Assembly (NCBI RefSeq): GCF_003628305.1
Contig: NZ_RBZM01000003.1
Span: forward strand, 1-64,000
Direction of reading: 5' to 3'
Length of the DNA stretch: 64,000 bases
DNA from: Cohnella endophytica
Lineage (GTDB): Bacteria; Bacillota; Bacilli; Paenibacillales; Paenibacillaceae
A program made the position numbers and the translations under genes. How positions within the stretch are numbered: position 1 is the stretch's first letter; each line of letters starts with the position of its first letter. The notes beneath the pieces are model-generated. The model was not told the origin of the DNA, ran no database searches, and saw only the letters and a program-made list of their open reading frames with translations. Below are positions 17,093 through 25,999 of the stretch, piece after piece.

Positions 17093-17731
17093 ATGAGAAA
17101 ATCCAGCAACGCATTAATATTCATAGCAGCGGGACTCTATCTCGCGTTTGGCGCCATGGCGGGTTATGCGACGGTGAACGCGGCCGTTCTGCTGTTACTG
17201 GGCATCGAACGCTTCCGTTCGGATCGGTCCAGAATATCGGTCATCGTGATTGCCGTTTGTACGCTTGTCCTCATTATCACGCAATTCGCGATATTCGCAT
17301 TGATCGTTCTGATCTCTCTAGGCATCTATTATTTCCGGGCGAAGCCGCCCGAATTCGGCAACAACATGAGCAAACATCGACTGTTCCTGAACATGAGGCT
17401 AGACGAGCAATCGTGGGTGCTTCAATCGATGAGCTTCTGGCACGCAATCGGCGAAATCCGCATGGACATGAGCTTGGCGGTGCCAGAGGATAAAGAAACG
17501 ACGATCGTGCTGCAAGGGCTGATCGGAGATCTGGATTTGATCGTTCCGGACGATTACGGGATTCAGGTCGACGCTTCGGCGCTTATCGGCCAAGTATCGT
17601 TCAGGCAGATCAAGGAAGGCGGATTGTTCCACCGGCTATCCTGGCGTTCGCCGAACTACGACCAATGCGAGACGCGTTTGAAACTTCAGTTATTTTATCT
17701 CGTAGGAGATATCAAAATAAGAACGGTCTAA
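17093..17731 (+). CDS. liaF: LiaF-like membrane protein
   Basis: Protein of 212 residues: four hydrophobic segments in the first 85 residues and a C-terminal LiaF-type beta-helix domain (about 105-205; GEIRMDMSLAVPED, GLIGDLDLIVPDDYGIQVDAS). LiaF is the inhibitor that keeps the LiaS kinase off in the absence of envelope stress. RBS AGGAGGTG. Order liaF-liaS-liaR is the same as in Bacillus. Confidence 0.88.
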   Translation: MRKSSNALIFIAAGLYLAFGAMAGYATVNAAVLLLLGIERFRSDRSRISVIVIAVCTLVLIITQFAIFALIVLISLGIYYFRAKPPEFGNNMSKHRLFLNMRLDEQSWVLQSMSFWHAIGEIRMDMSLAVPEDKETTIVLQGLIGDLDLIVPDDYGIQVDASALIGQVSFRQIKEGGLFHRLSWRSPNYDQCETRLKLQLFYLVGDIKIRTV

Positions 17732-17754
17732 ATAGGGCGCCGAGGAGGAAGAGC

Positions 17755-18798
17755 ATGGAATCCCGCAAGGTCACCAATATGGTATGGCGTCACATGGGCG
17801 AGTCCGTGTTATACTCCCTCGGGGTCGGTGCCCTCGTCGTTTACTTACTTATCCGCTACGGACTGGCGGAATCTTTCTTGACTTTGGGATCCGTCATTTC
17901 CTATTCGTTGACGGCGATCGGGGTTCTTTCCGTTACGGGGGCCGCCTACGGCTTCTGGCGCAGCTACCCGATTCGCCATCGGCTAGAGCTTCTGGGAGAA
18001 ACGATGCAGATGCTGGAAAAAGGGAATCCGAGTCTTCCGTTACCCGACTTGGGCAAGGACGAGATCGGGCGGCTCGGGGAACAATTGGGGAAGCTCGGAC
18101 GCAAATGGGAAGAGCAGGTATCGTCGCTCCAACGCTTGTCCACGAATAACGCGGAACTGGCCAGCCAAGCGCGAATGAGCGCCGTCGTGGAAGAACGCCA
18201 GAGGCTCGCGCGCGAGCTGCATGACGCCGTAAGCCAGCAGCTGTTCGCGATTTCCATGACCGCTACTGCCGTAGGCCGCACGATGGACCATGATTTCGAA
18301 CGGGCTCGCCGCCAGGTGGAGCTGATCGAGGAAATGGCTTCCGCCGCGCAGTCCGAGATGAGAGCGCTGCTCCTTCATTTGCGTCCGGTACATCTGGAAG
18401 GCAAACGACTGGCGCAGGCCATTCCGGAGTTGGTCGAGGAGATGAAGGCGAAGGTTCCGGTCGATATCGCGATCGAACTGGAGCAGGATTTGCCGCTTAA
18501 CAAAGGCGTGGAAAATCATCTGTTCCGCATCGTCCAAGAAGCGTTGTCCAACACGCTTCGCCATTCCAAAGCGACGAAAATGGATATCGTGCTGCAGCGT
18601 CGCGGAGAAGCCGTTCGGCTCGGTATAAGGGATAACGGAATCGGCTTCGATCCGCAAGTGAAAAAACACGCTTCATACGGAATGACGAATATGGAAGAAC
18701 GGGTAAACGAGCTTGGCGGCTCCCTTAATATCGCGAGCGCTCCAGGCAAAGGAACGAGAATCGAAATCAGGGTGCCCTTGATGGCGGAAGGAAGTTGA
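17755..18798 (+). CDS. liaS: LiaS-like sensor histidine kinase
   Basis: NarL-family sensor kinase, 347 residues from ATG at 17755, which has GAGGAGG directly upstream; reading frame extends further left but without RBS. Two membrane segments (about 18-40 and 45-70) with almost no extracellular loop, HAMP, HisKA_3 with His156 (ARELHDAVSQQL), and a HATPase domain (DNGIGFD, MTNMEERV). The short loop marks an intramembrane-sensing kinase, as in LiaS. Four bases before the regulator gene. Confidence 0.92.
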   Translation: MESRKVTNMVWRHMGESVLYSLGVGALVVYLLIRYGLAESFLTLGSVISYSLTAIGVLSVTGAAYGFWRSYPIRHRLELLGETMQMLEKGNPSLPLPDLGKDEIGRLGEQLGKLGRKWEEQVSSLQRLSTNNAELASQARMSAVVEERQRLARELHDAVSQQLFAISMTATAVGRTMDHDFERARRQVELIEEMASAAQSEMRALLLHLRPVHLEGKRLAQAIPELVEEMKAKVPVDIAIELEQDLPLNKGVENHLFRIVQEALSNTLRHSKATKMDIVLQRRGEAVRLGIRDNGIGFDPQVKKHASYGMTNMEERVNELGGSLNIASAPGKGTRIEIRVPLMAEGS

Positions 18799-18802
18799 GC
18801 GA

Positions 18803-19456
18803 ATGGCGGAGCGGGATTTGGTTCGAGTGTTATTGGTTGACGACCATGAGATGGTCAGAATCGGATTGGCCGCCGTGCTGGGCACGGAGGAAGGCATCGA
18901 AGTCGTAGGAGAAGCGGGCAACGGATTGGACGGCCTTCGTCTCGCGCGGGAGTATTCGCCGGACGTCGTGCTTATGGATCTGGTGATGGAAGGCATGGAC
19001 GGCATAGAGACGACCCGTCGACTGACCGAGGAAATGCCGGATGTCCGGGTCATCGTGTTGACCAGCTTCCTGGACGACGAGAAAATGTATCCCGTCATCG
19101 AAGCGGGGGCATTCAGCTACTTGTTGAAAACTTCCCGGGCGACCGAGATCGCGGATGCCATACGAGCCGCGGCGAGAGGACAGTCTGTATTGGAATCTCA
19201 AGTCGCCTCCAAGATGATGAATCGTTTCCGGCGTCCGCCGCAGTCGGCTTCCCAACCTCACGAGGATTTGACCGAACGGGAGATGGAGGTCCTGAAGCTG
19301 ATCGCCCTAGGAAAGTCGAATCAGGAAATCGCGGACGATCTATTCATCGGAATCAAGACGGTCAAATATCACTTGACCAACTTGTTCGGCAAGTTGGGCG
19401 TGGAGGATCGCACTCAGGCAGCCATCTATGCCCATCGTAACGGATTGGCGGATTAA
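18803..19456 (+). CDS. liaR: LiaR-like response regulator
   Basis: NarL/LuxR-type response regulator of 217 residues. Receiver domain with the acidic pocket DDHE and Asp59 (LMDLVMEG), and a LuxR-type helix-turn-helix (about residues 150-215; LTEREMEVLKLIALGKSNQEI). Probably activates the psp/lia-like operon upstream. Its stop codon overlaps the end of a convergent small gene. Confidence 0.92.
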   Translation: MAERDLVRVLLVDDHEMVRIGLAAVLGTEEGIEVVGEAGNGLDGLRLAREYSPDVVLMDLVMEGMDGIETTRRLTEEMPDVRVIVLTSFLDDEKMYPVIEAGAFSYLLKTSRATEIADAIRAAARGQSVLESQVASKMMNRFRRPPQSASQPHEDLTEREMEVLKLIALGKSNQEIADDLFIGIKTVKYHLTNLFGKLGVEDRTQAAIYAHRNGLAD

Positions 19457-19791
19457 AGCGCGAAAACGGCTCTAACGGGAGCTAAAGGAATGACGGTTTT
19501 GACTGAACTTATCTCCATGGGCGGGCCGAAGTCCAGCGTCCCCCAATAGGAAGAGCATGCCGCCGGCGACGTTTGCTCTTCAAACGAAGAGGCCGCGACT
19601 TTGCCTTTGACTTTCGATTTACGCGCCCGCTTTCCCGGGCGTGCGGCGCTTTCTCCGTTTAATACGATCGAGGAAGGCCCGCATGAAGTGAGAATCCCCG
19701 TATGGCGAGTGTCGTCTTCAAGAATGACGCATACTGGCCGACCGAACAGGGGGCGCAAGGAACCTTCGTCAATCCCATACTCCGAATTCAT
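19453..19791 (-). CDS. small protein with an LSm/SH3-like segment, function unknown
   Basis: Protein of 112 residues. ATG at 19791 preceded by GAGGAGG, so the gene is real. Residues 12-45 (GRPVCVILEDDTRHTGILTS) look like the start of a small beta-barrel of the LSm/SH3 kind; a Lys/Arg-rich stretch follows. Ends tail to tail with liaR, sharing four bases. I do not recognise a named family. Confidence 0.75.
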   Translation of the reverse strand: MNSEYGIDEGSLRPLFGRPVCVILEDDTRHTGILTSCGPSSIVLNGESAARPGKRARKSKVKGKVAASSFEEQTSPAACSSYWGTLDFGPPMEISSVKTVIPLAPVRAVFAL

Positions 19792-19898
19792 TTACAAATC
19801 CTCCTCATCATATCGAATTGCCAGCATTGTATTCAAATCAAGACATACGCGTACAGGCGTTTGCCTAGTCAAGTGTAAAAGATAGTAAAAACATAGCG

Positions 19899-19927
19899 TT
19901 GTCTATTCAATTGTGCTACACTACAAT
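19899..19927 (+). promoter_or_regulatory. sigma-A promoter of zwf
   Basis: TTGTCT, a 17-base spacer and TACAAT, about 60 bases before the ATG of zwf. It excludes the in-frame TTG at 19937 as a sensible start because transcription would begin at about that place. Confidence 0.75.
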
Positions 19928-19987
19928 TCATGAGATTTGACCCAAAAATCAGATCATCCAATCCCGGATATAAGAAAGATGAGGAAC

Positions 19988-21541
19988 ATGACGGACAACA
20001 AAAACGATACGATTTCCGCTCATGAAGCGGTCTATTTCATTTTCGGAGCAACGGGCGATTTGGCCCGTCGGAAGCTCTTTCCCGCCTTGTACAGCCTTTA
20101 TCGCGAAGGTAAGCTCGGGGAACGTTTCGCCATCGTGGGCTTAGCGCGTCGTCCTCGCACGAACGAACAATTCCGCGATGACGTGTTCGAATCGATCCAG
20201 GAATTTTGCCGCTACAAGCCGGGAGAGAAGGATACTTGGAACGCGTTCGTCGATCATTTTACATATCAATCGCTGGATACGGGCAACGTAGATGCCTTTA
20301 AACAGTTAAAAGCACATACCGAAGAGCTGGAAGCTCAATATGGAATTCCGGGCAACCGCTTGTTCTACTTGGCGTTGGCGCCGGAGCTTTTCGGCAACGT
20401 ATCGCGCAACCTGCGCGAAGGCGGCATGCTCGAAAGCACGGGCTGGCATCGTCTCGTTATCGAGAAGCCGTTCGGATACGATTATCCGTCCGCGGAAAAG
20501 CTGAACGAGGAAATCCGTCATGTCTTCCGCGAGGAAGAAGTATTCCGCATCGATCATTACCTCGGCAAGGAAATGGTTCAGAACATCGAAGTCATTCGAT
20601 TGTCCAACGCTTTCTTCGAACCGCTATGGAACAATAACCATATCGCCAACGTTCAAATTACGCTAGCCGAGACGGTCGGCGTAGAAGAACGCGGCGCGTA
20701 TTATAACAAGTCCGGCGCTTTGCGGGACATGGTGCAGAACCATATGCTTCAAATGTTGACGATGATCGCGATGGAGCCGCCTAGCCGCTTGGATCCCGAG
20801 GATATTCGGGACGAGAAGGTAAAGGTTCTCCGATCCGTTCGCAGCTACGTTTCCGGGGAGGAAATCCGCTCGAACATCGTAAGAGGCCAGTACTCGGAAG
20901 GTTCGACGAAAAATAAAACGCTCAAGGGCTACCGTCAGGAAGATTCGGTAGATCCGGAGTCCACGACCGAAACGTTCTTCTCCGCGCGTCTGTACGTCGA
21001 TAACTTCCGTTGGGCAGGCGTTCCTTTTTATGTTCGTACCGGCAAGCGTCTACCGGTTAAATCGACGGAAATCGTCATCGAATTCAAGAACGTTCCGAAC
21101 AATGTTCTGTTTGCCAAAAAACAAAATTTGCAACCGAACCTGCTCGTCATTCGCGTGAACCCGATGGAAGGCATCTACATCAAGTTCAATGCGAAGAAGC
21201 CCGGCAACGATATGACCGTACAACCGGTCGCGATGGAATTCTGCCAAAGCTGCCAAGTCGGGTTGAATACGCCGGAAGCTTACGAACGGCTCATCTTCGA
21301 TGCCGCCCGCGGCGACCACACGTACTTTACACGTTGGGATGAGCTCGCGGTCGCCTGGAAGCTGATCGATCCGATTGCCGCGGCTTGGAGACAATCTCCG
21401 GAAGATCTGCAATTTTATCCTGCGGGTTCATGGGGACCGGAGAAATCGGAGCAGTTGCTTGCGGATCAAGGGTATCACTGGTGGCCGGTGAACGGCCAAG
21501 ACGAAGACAACGTCATTTGGGTGTCCAATACGAGCAAATAA
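19988..21541 (+). CDS. zwf: glucose-6-phosphate 1-dehydrogenase
   Basis: First enzyme of the oxidative pentose phosphate pathway, making NADPH and 6-phosphogluconolactone; 517 residues. NADP-binding GATGDLARRKLFPALY at residues 20-35 and the active-site block RIDHYLGKEMVQN at about 187-199. ATG at 19988 gives the family's usual N-terminus; ATG at 19979 is possible. Followed at 20 bases by a cyclase-family gene. Confidence 0.96.
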   Translation: MTDNKNDTISAHEAVYFIFGATGDLARRKLFPALYSLYREGKLGERFAIVGLARRPRTNEQFRDDVFESIQEFCRYKPGEKDTWNAFVDHFTYQSLDTGNVDAFKQLKAHTEELEAQYGIPGNRLFYLALAPELFGNVSRNLREGGMLESTGWHRLVIEKPFGYDYPSAEKLNEEIRHVFREEEVFRIDHYLGKEMVQNIEVIRLSNAFFEPLWNNNHIANVQITLAETVGVEERGAYYNKSGALRDMVQNHMLQMLTMIAMEPPSRLDPEDIRDEKVKVLRSVRSYVSGEEIRSNIVRGQYSEGSTKNKTLKGYRQEDSVDPESTTETFFSARLYVDNFRWAGVPFYVRTGKRLPVKSTEIVIEFKNVPNNVLFAKKQNLQPNLLVIRVNPMEGIYIKFNAKKPGNDMTVQPVAMEFCQSCQVGLNTPEAYERLIFDAARGDHTYFTRWDELAVAWKLIDPIAAAWRQSPEDLQFYPAGSWGPEKSEQLLADQGYHWWPVNGQDEDNVIWVSNTSK

Positions 21542-21561
21542 CGCGTGAGGAGACTTTAGAT

Positions 21562-22182
21562 ATGCCTAATATTTACGATATTACGATGACCGTAGAAGAA
21601 AGCATGCAAGTGTGGAAAAACTACGAGCAGAAGAAGCCGCGCATCTCGAACGTGCAGAACCATGACGAAGGCAAGCCGCATGAAAGCTTGCTTACGATGA
21701 ACACGCACACGGGTACGCACGTAGACGCACCACTGCACATGCTCGCGGGCGGAGCAACGATCGAGACGATTACGCTCGAGCGCCTAGTCGGACCGGCTCG
21801 CGTGCTCGATCTCACCCACGTCGTAGATTGCATCACGAAGGATGATCTCGTTCCGTTCGCCATTCAGCGCGGCGAGCGCTTGTTATTCAAGACGGCAAGC
21901 TCGCTCAGCGAGGAGTTCCTGATGGACTTCCCGTTCCTCCGCGAGGACGGGGCGAAGTATTTGGCGGATATCGGGGTAGGATTAATCGCTTCCGACGCTC
22001 TAGGGATCGAGCGCGCGCAAGCGGAGTATCCGACGCATCGGACGCTTATGCGTAACGACGTGATCATCGTCGAGGGCGTACGCTTGAAAGACGTCGAAGC
22101 GGGCAACTATACGCTCGTGATCGCTCCGTTAAAGCTGACCGGCATCGATGCCGCTCCGGCTCGGGCTTTCTTGATGGCTTAA
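21562..22182 (+). CDS. cyclase family protein (kynurenine formamidase-like)
   Basis: Metal-dependent hydrolase of the cyclase family, 206 residues from ATG at 21562 (GAGGAG upstream). The signature HTGTHVDAPLHM spans residues 49-60, giving the His/His/Asp metal site. Family members include kynurenine formamidase KynB and arylformamidases, but no tryptophan-catabolism gene is nearby, so the substrate is open. Cotranscribed with zwf, ending at a clear terminator. Confidence 0.88.
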   Translation: MPNIYDITMTVEESMQVWKNYEQKKPRISNVQNHDEGKPHESLLTMNTHTGTHVDAPLHMLAGGATIETITLERLVGPARVLDLTHVVDCITKDDLVPFAIQRGERLLFKTASSLSEEFLMDFPFLREDGAKYLADIGVGLIASDALGIERAQAEYPTHRTLMRNDVIIVEGVRLKDVEAGNYTLVIAPLKLTGIDAAPARAFLMA

Positions 22183-22207
22183 TCGGCGTATACAACGTTG
22201 AAGATGG

Positions 22208-22235
22208 GAGAACCTTTGGGTTCTCTCTTTTTTTG
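22208..22235 (+). terminator. terminator after the zwf operon
   Basis: GAGAACC-TTT-GGGTTCTC stem followed by a run of Ts. Confidence 0.9.
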
Positions 22236-22246
22236 GTCTTTACAGC

Positions 22247-22264
22247 GTAACAGTGTTATGTTAC
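22247..22264. promoter_or_regulatory. candidate MerR-type operator of the yhbDEF-like operon
   Basis: GTAACAGTGTTATGTTAC: perfect 6-bp arms (GTAACA/TGTTAC) six bases apart, 22 bases before the yhbD-like start and overlapping a possible promoter (TTTACA at 22240, TTACAT at 22261). The first gene of the operon has a MerR-like HTH, so autoregulation is plausible. Confidence 0.5.
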
Positions 22265-22285
22265 ATTAATGGCGGAGGGATGATC

Positions 22286-22909
22286 ATGGAACCGAATTTA
22301 ATATCCAAAAAGGAACTGCTCGACGAAAAGGGCATTTCTTACGGTCAATTGTACCGTTGGAAACGAAAGCAGCTCATTCCCGAAGACTGGTTTATCCGAA
22401 AATCGACGTTTACGGGCCAGGAAACGTTTTTCCCGCGGGATTTGATCTTAGCGCGTATCGATAAAATCATGAACATGAAAGATGATTTGTCGTTGGATGA
22501 ACTCGCGGATCAGTTTTCCCCCTTGCTTCCGGAGTATGAATTGCGCAAAGCGGATTTAATGAAACGTAACATTGTTTCGAATGTGGTCATCGAAAGGTTC
22601 GCGTCCGTTGATTCGGATTCTATCGTATATACGTTCGAGCGACTGCTTTACTTCTTCGTCGCGGATAAGTTGCTCCATGCGGGCGACATGAGCATGGAAG
22701 AAGGCGAACGATTGCTGCAGACGATGAGGGAGCATTTTCCGAAATTCGAAGGCAAAGCATGCGATTTGTTATTCGCTCGTAAGATGGGCGTGTCGTCTTT
22801 CGCGTTGCTGTCGGTACCGGCCGATATTTATTACGAGAGCGGAGTCAAACTGATCGCGCGACTATCCATGAACGAATGCATCGAACAATTAAAAGCAAAA
22901 TTGATGTAG
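22286..22909 (+). CDS. yhbD: YhbD-like protein (DUF4004, MerR-like HTH)
   Basis: Protein of 207 residues; ATG at 22286 with GGAGG seven bases upstream. The N-terminus (LISKKELLDEKGISYGQLYRWKRK) is a MerR-type helix-turn-helix; the remainder matches the DUF4004 pattern of Bacillus YhbD. It precedes two bactofilin genes exactly as in the Bacillus yhbD-yhbE-yhbF operon, so it is probably the operon's regulator or a DNA-binding partner. Confidence 0.88.
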   Translation: MEPNLISKKELLDEKGISYGQLYRWKRKQLIPEDWFIRKSTFTGQETFFPRDLILARIDKIMNMKDDLSLDELADQFSPLLPEYELRKADLMKRNIVSNVVIERFASVDSDSIVYTFERLLYFFVADKLLHAGDMSMEEGERLLQTMREHFPKFEGKACDLLFARKMGVSSFALLSVPADIYYESGVKLIARLSMNECIEQLKAKLM

Positions 22910-22921
22910 GAGGAATTGCAG

Positions 22922-23611
22922 ATGGCAGTAGGCGCGGGGAAACCCGATCTGATCATTAACGGGGTAAGCAATGCCGGAGGCGGAGAGTATTCGAGCGTGA
23001 AGGTTGACGGAGTCGGCACGGTTAACGGCGATGTGTCCGCGGTCACGTTCGATGCGAACGGGGTTACGAAGGTCAGAGGAAACTTGGTCGCCGAGGAAAT
23101 AGATTGCGACGGAATCATGAAGGTAAAAGGCGATTTGATCGCAGGTCGTTCCGTCGTCGACGGTAACATCAAGATCGAAGGAGCGGTCAAGGGTGATCGT
23201 CTCTCGGTTAACGGGATTCTGAACGTCGGCAAGGAATGCGAGCTCGAGACGCTCGAGATGGAAGGCGCCTTTAACATCGGCGGGTTTCTGAATGCCGGAC
23301 AATTGAATGTAAGGCTTCACGGGAAAGGGCGAGCGCAGGACATCGGCGTGGAATCGATCAAGGTCCGACAGGCTTCCAAGAGCAAATGGAATATTTTATG
23401 GCGATGGATGCTTCCGCGGTTCAGTCCCGAACTCGAGACGAATTCGATCGAAGGGGACGAAATCGATCTGGAATATACGGAGGCTAACGTTGTACGCGGT
23501 TCCCGGGTTTTCATCGGCAAAGGGTGCGTGATCGGAACCGTGGAATATCGGACGGAGCTTAAAGTTCATCCGGGAGCGAAAATCGGCAAAGAGGTGAAGA
23601 CAGGTGGCTGA
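22922..23611 (+). CDS. bacE: bactofilin-like polymer-forming protein 1 (YhbE/BacE-like)
   Basis: Protein of 229 residues made of short repeating beta-strands (VNGDVSAVTF, VRGNLVAEEI, VKGDLIAG), the right-handed beta-helix of bactofilins (DUF583). Bactofilins polymerise without nucleotide; Bacillus BacE and BacF are needed for flagellar assembly and motility. ATG at 22922 with GGAGG. The last eight bases overlap the next gene. Confidence 0.88.
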   Translation: MAVGAGKPDLIINGVSNAGGGEYSSVKVDGVGTVNGDVSAVTFDANGVTKVRGNLVAEEIDCDGIMKVKGDLIAGRSVVDGNIKIEGAVKGDRLSVNGILNVGKECELETLEMEGAFNIGGFLNAGQLNVRLHGKGRAQDIGVESIKVRQASKSKWNILWRWMLPRFSPELETNSIEGDEIDLEYTEANVVRGSRVFIGKGCVIGTVEYRTELKVHPGAKIGKEVKTGG

Positions 23612-24278
23612 GCAAACGAGAAGGGATTTGAGGATGGTCGGGACGACGACATCGGCGGGAGGTTTGTTCCGCGACGTCAAGCTGATCGGAGAAAGCGAGT
23701 TTCATGGCAACGTGGATTGCCTTAAGTTTACGAACACGGGCGAAGTCGAGGTCAACGGAAGCCTGAAAGCGGCCTCCGAATTGAAAGTGACGGGGGAATG
23801 CACGATCCGCGGCAGCTTGGAGGCGCGGAGGTTGCGCGGTAGAGGAGAGATTAAAATACTGCAAGGCCTCCGCGGCGAGCATATTAAGTTCACCGGGAAC
23901 ATAGATACCGGAGGAGATTGCGAAATCGACGCCTGCGAACTGCAAGGGGCATTTAACATCGAAGGGCTGTTGAGCGCTGATCATCTCGAGTTAAAAATGT
24001 TCGGTCCGTGCAGGGCGCGGGAAATCGGCGGAACGGCTTTGTCGGTGAAGCGCAGCAAAGCTTCGAAGTTATTAAGCATTTTTCGGTCGAGCGGGAACGC
24101 GGGATTGACGGTCGATCAAATCGAAGGAGACCGAGTGCAATTAGAGTACACGGTCGCCGCGGTCGTAAGGGGAAAGCATGTCACGGTCGGTCCGGGCTGC
24201 GAGATCGGGCGCGTAGAGTACGGAGAAACGTTAACCGTGCATAAGAGCGCAATCGTGAAACAAAGGGTAAAACAATAA
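23604..24278 (+). CDS. bacF: bactofilin-like polymer-forming protein 2 (YhbF/BacF-like)
   Basis: Second bactofilin, 224 residues, with the same beta-helix repeats and the same middle insertion (KASKLLSIFRSS) as its neighbour, so the pair arose by tandem duplication. GTG start with GAGGTG upstream, overlapping the first gene by eight bases, which points to coupled and near-equal synthesis and a possible copolymer. Confidence 0.88.
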   Translation: MAEQTRRDLRMVGTTTSAGGLFRDVKLIGESEFHGNVDCLKFTNTGEVEVNGSLKAASELKVTGECTIRGSLEARRLRGRGEIKILQGLRGEHIKFTGNIDTGGDCEIDACELQGAFNIEGLLSADHLELKMFGPCRAREIGGTALSVKRSKASKLLSIFRSSGNAGLTVDQIEGDRVQLEYTVAAVVRGKHVTVGPGCEIGRVEYGETLTVHKSAIVKQRVKQ

Positions 24279-24337
24279 CCGGACGAAAGAACAAAGGAAA
24301 TATCGAAAATTTATCGAGGATAGGGTGTGCGTAACTC

Positions 24338-25882
24338 GTGTCTCAACCGGTAAAAAGCAATTTGGGCGTCGTCATCGCCGGACTATTGTTAGGGATTCTG
24401 ATGGCGTCCATGGACAATACGATCGTCGCGACGGCGATGGGCAATATCGTAGGAGAGCTTGGCGGCCTGGATCAGTTCGTATGGGTCACATCCGCGTATA
24501 TGGTCGCGGAAATGGCGGGCATGCCGATATTCGGCAAGCTATCCGATATGTACGGCCGCAAGAAGTTTTTCATCTTCGGCATTATCGTGTTCATGGCAGG
24601 ATCGGCCCTGTGCGGAACGGCGCATTCGATTACCGAGCTAGCGCTTTACCGCGCGATTCAGGGCATCGGCGGCGGCGCTCTCGTTCCGATCGCGTTCACG
24701 ATTATGTTCGACGCCGTGCCGCTTGAAACCCGCGGCAAGCTGGGAGGATTGTTCGGAGCGGTGTTCGGCTTGTCGAGTATTTTCGGACCGCTTCTCGGCG
24801 CCTACATTACGGACCATATCCACTGGGCATGGATTTTCTATATCAATCTGCCGCTAGGCGTCATTGCCTTCATTATGATCGCTTTCTTCTACAAGGAATC
24901 GCATGAGCATTCCAAGCAACGAATCGATTGGGGCGGAGCTTTCACGCTTGTGGGAGCGGTAGTCTGCCTAATGTTCGCGCTCGAGCTCGGAGGCAAGAAA
25001 TTCGCTTGGGATTCGACGGAAATCATCGGCTTGTTCGCGGGCTTCGCGGTACTCGCCATTTCCTTCCTCATTACCGAGACCAAGGTGGCGGAACCGATTA
25101 TTTCTTATGCCTTGTTCAAGAATCGTCTGTACGCGACGAGCATTATCGTAGCGATGTTCAGCGGAGCCGCGTTTATCGTCGCTTCCGTCTACATTCCGAT
25201 TTTCATTCAAGGCGTACTCGGCGGTTCGGCCACGAACTCGGGGCTCGTGCTGCTACCTATGATGGTAGGATCGGTCGTCACGGCGACGATAGGCGGTTTT
25301 CTGATGACGAAGGTCCCCTACCGGAACATCATGATTCCTACGTTACTTGTTCTGGTAGCGGGTACGGCCCTCGTGGCAACGCTCCAATCCGACTCCACAC
25401 GATTGATCGTTACCTTGTACATGATTCTAATCGGTCTTGGTATCGGCGCCTCCTTCTCCGTGCTTGGCAATACGGCGATCCACGGGTTAGAGGCGCGGCA
25501 ACGCGGAACGGCCAGCGCGACATTAAACTTTACCCGGTCGCTTGGGATGACGATCGGCATTACGGTTTTCGGAATCGTTCAGAGCCATGTGTTCATGAAT
25601 AAGCTTTCGAAATTCTTTTCCGCCGGCGGAGGCGGAGAGGGCTTCGAACTGCCGAAAGGCATGGATTTGAAGGATCCGCACGCGCTGTTAACGCCCGAAC
25701 TTCGAATGCATATTCCGCCCAAAATTCTCGACCCGATTACGAAGATGCTGTCTTCTTCGATCGTCTACACCTTCGCATGGGCGATCATCCCTGCCGTGTT
25801 AGCGCTTCTGGCCGCTTTCTTCATGGGCAATACCAAGTTGGATCCGAACGCGGAGAAAGAAGAATACTCGGCCGGTCATTAA
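24338..25882 (+). CDS. MFS drug exporter, EmrB/QacA (DHA2) family, 1
   Basis: Proton-driven exporter of 514 residues with 14 predicted membrane segments. Family motifs are MASMDNTIVATAM in segment 1, GKLSDMYGRKK (motif A) after segment 2, and the motif C region GLSSIFGPLLGAYITD. GTG start; the RBS is weak. A Gly-rich loop and an amphipathic stretch (about 425-470) lie before the last segment. A second paralogue follows after 117 bases. Substrate unknown; both may export a toxic compound or a metabolite. Confidence 0.88.
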   Translation: MSQPVKSNLGVVIAGLLLGILMASMDNTIVATAMGNIVGELGGLDQFVWVTSAYMVAEMAGMPIFGKLSDMYGRKKFFIFGIIVFMAGSALCGTAHSITELALYRAIQGIGGGALVPIAFTIMFDAVPLETRGKLGGLFGAVFGLSSIFGPLLGAYITDHIHWAWIFYINLPLGVIAFIMIAFFYKESHEHSKQRIDWGGAFTLVGAVVCLMFALELGGKKFAWDSTEIIGLFAGFAVLAISFLITETKVAEPIISYALFKNRLYATSIIVAMFSGAAFIVASVYIPIFIQGVLGGSATNSGLVLLPMMVGSVVTATIGGFLMTKVPYRNIMIPTLLVLVAGTALVATLQSDSTRLIVTLYMILIGLGIGASFSVLGNTAIHGLEARQRGTASATLNFTRSLGMTIGITVFGIVQSHVFMNKLSKFFSAGGGGEGFELPKGMDLKDPHALLTPELRMHIPPKILDPITKMLSSSIVYTFAWAIIPAVLALLAAFFMGNTKLDPNAEKEEYSAGH

Positions 25883-25908
25883 AGCCCGCATCGAAGCAAG
25901 GACAATTA

Positions 25909-25930
25909 AGTTCATATTGAGTTCATATTG
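25909..25930. repeat. tandem 11-bp repeat before the second exporter gene
   Basis: AGTTCATATTG occurs twice head to tail. With the bases that follow, the second copy forms GTTC-N6-GAAC. It lies 70 bases upstream of the second exporter start and may be an operator; no local regulator gene is present. Confidence 0.55.
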
Positions 25931-25999
25931 GAACGGTATGGTGGTATTCGTGCCGAACAAGGCACGGAGAAACCAGTACAAAATCGGGTAGGTGTAAAA

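Noticed and set aside
19937..19987. Longer zwf start at TTG 19937
   Set aside because: The promoter at 19899-19927 would start transcription at about 19934, leaving no leader or RBS for that codon.
21385..21561. Longer start for the cyclase-family protein inside zwf
   Set aside because: The extra residues are out-of-frame zwf sequence; ATG 21562 has GAGGAG upstream and matches the family N-terminus.
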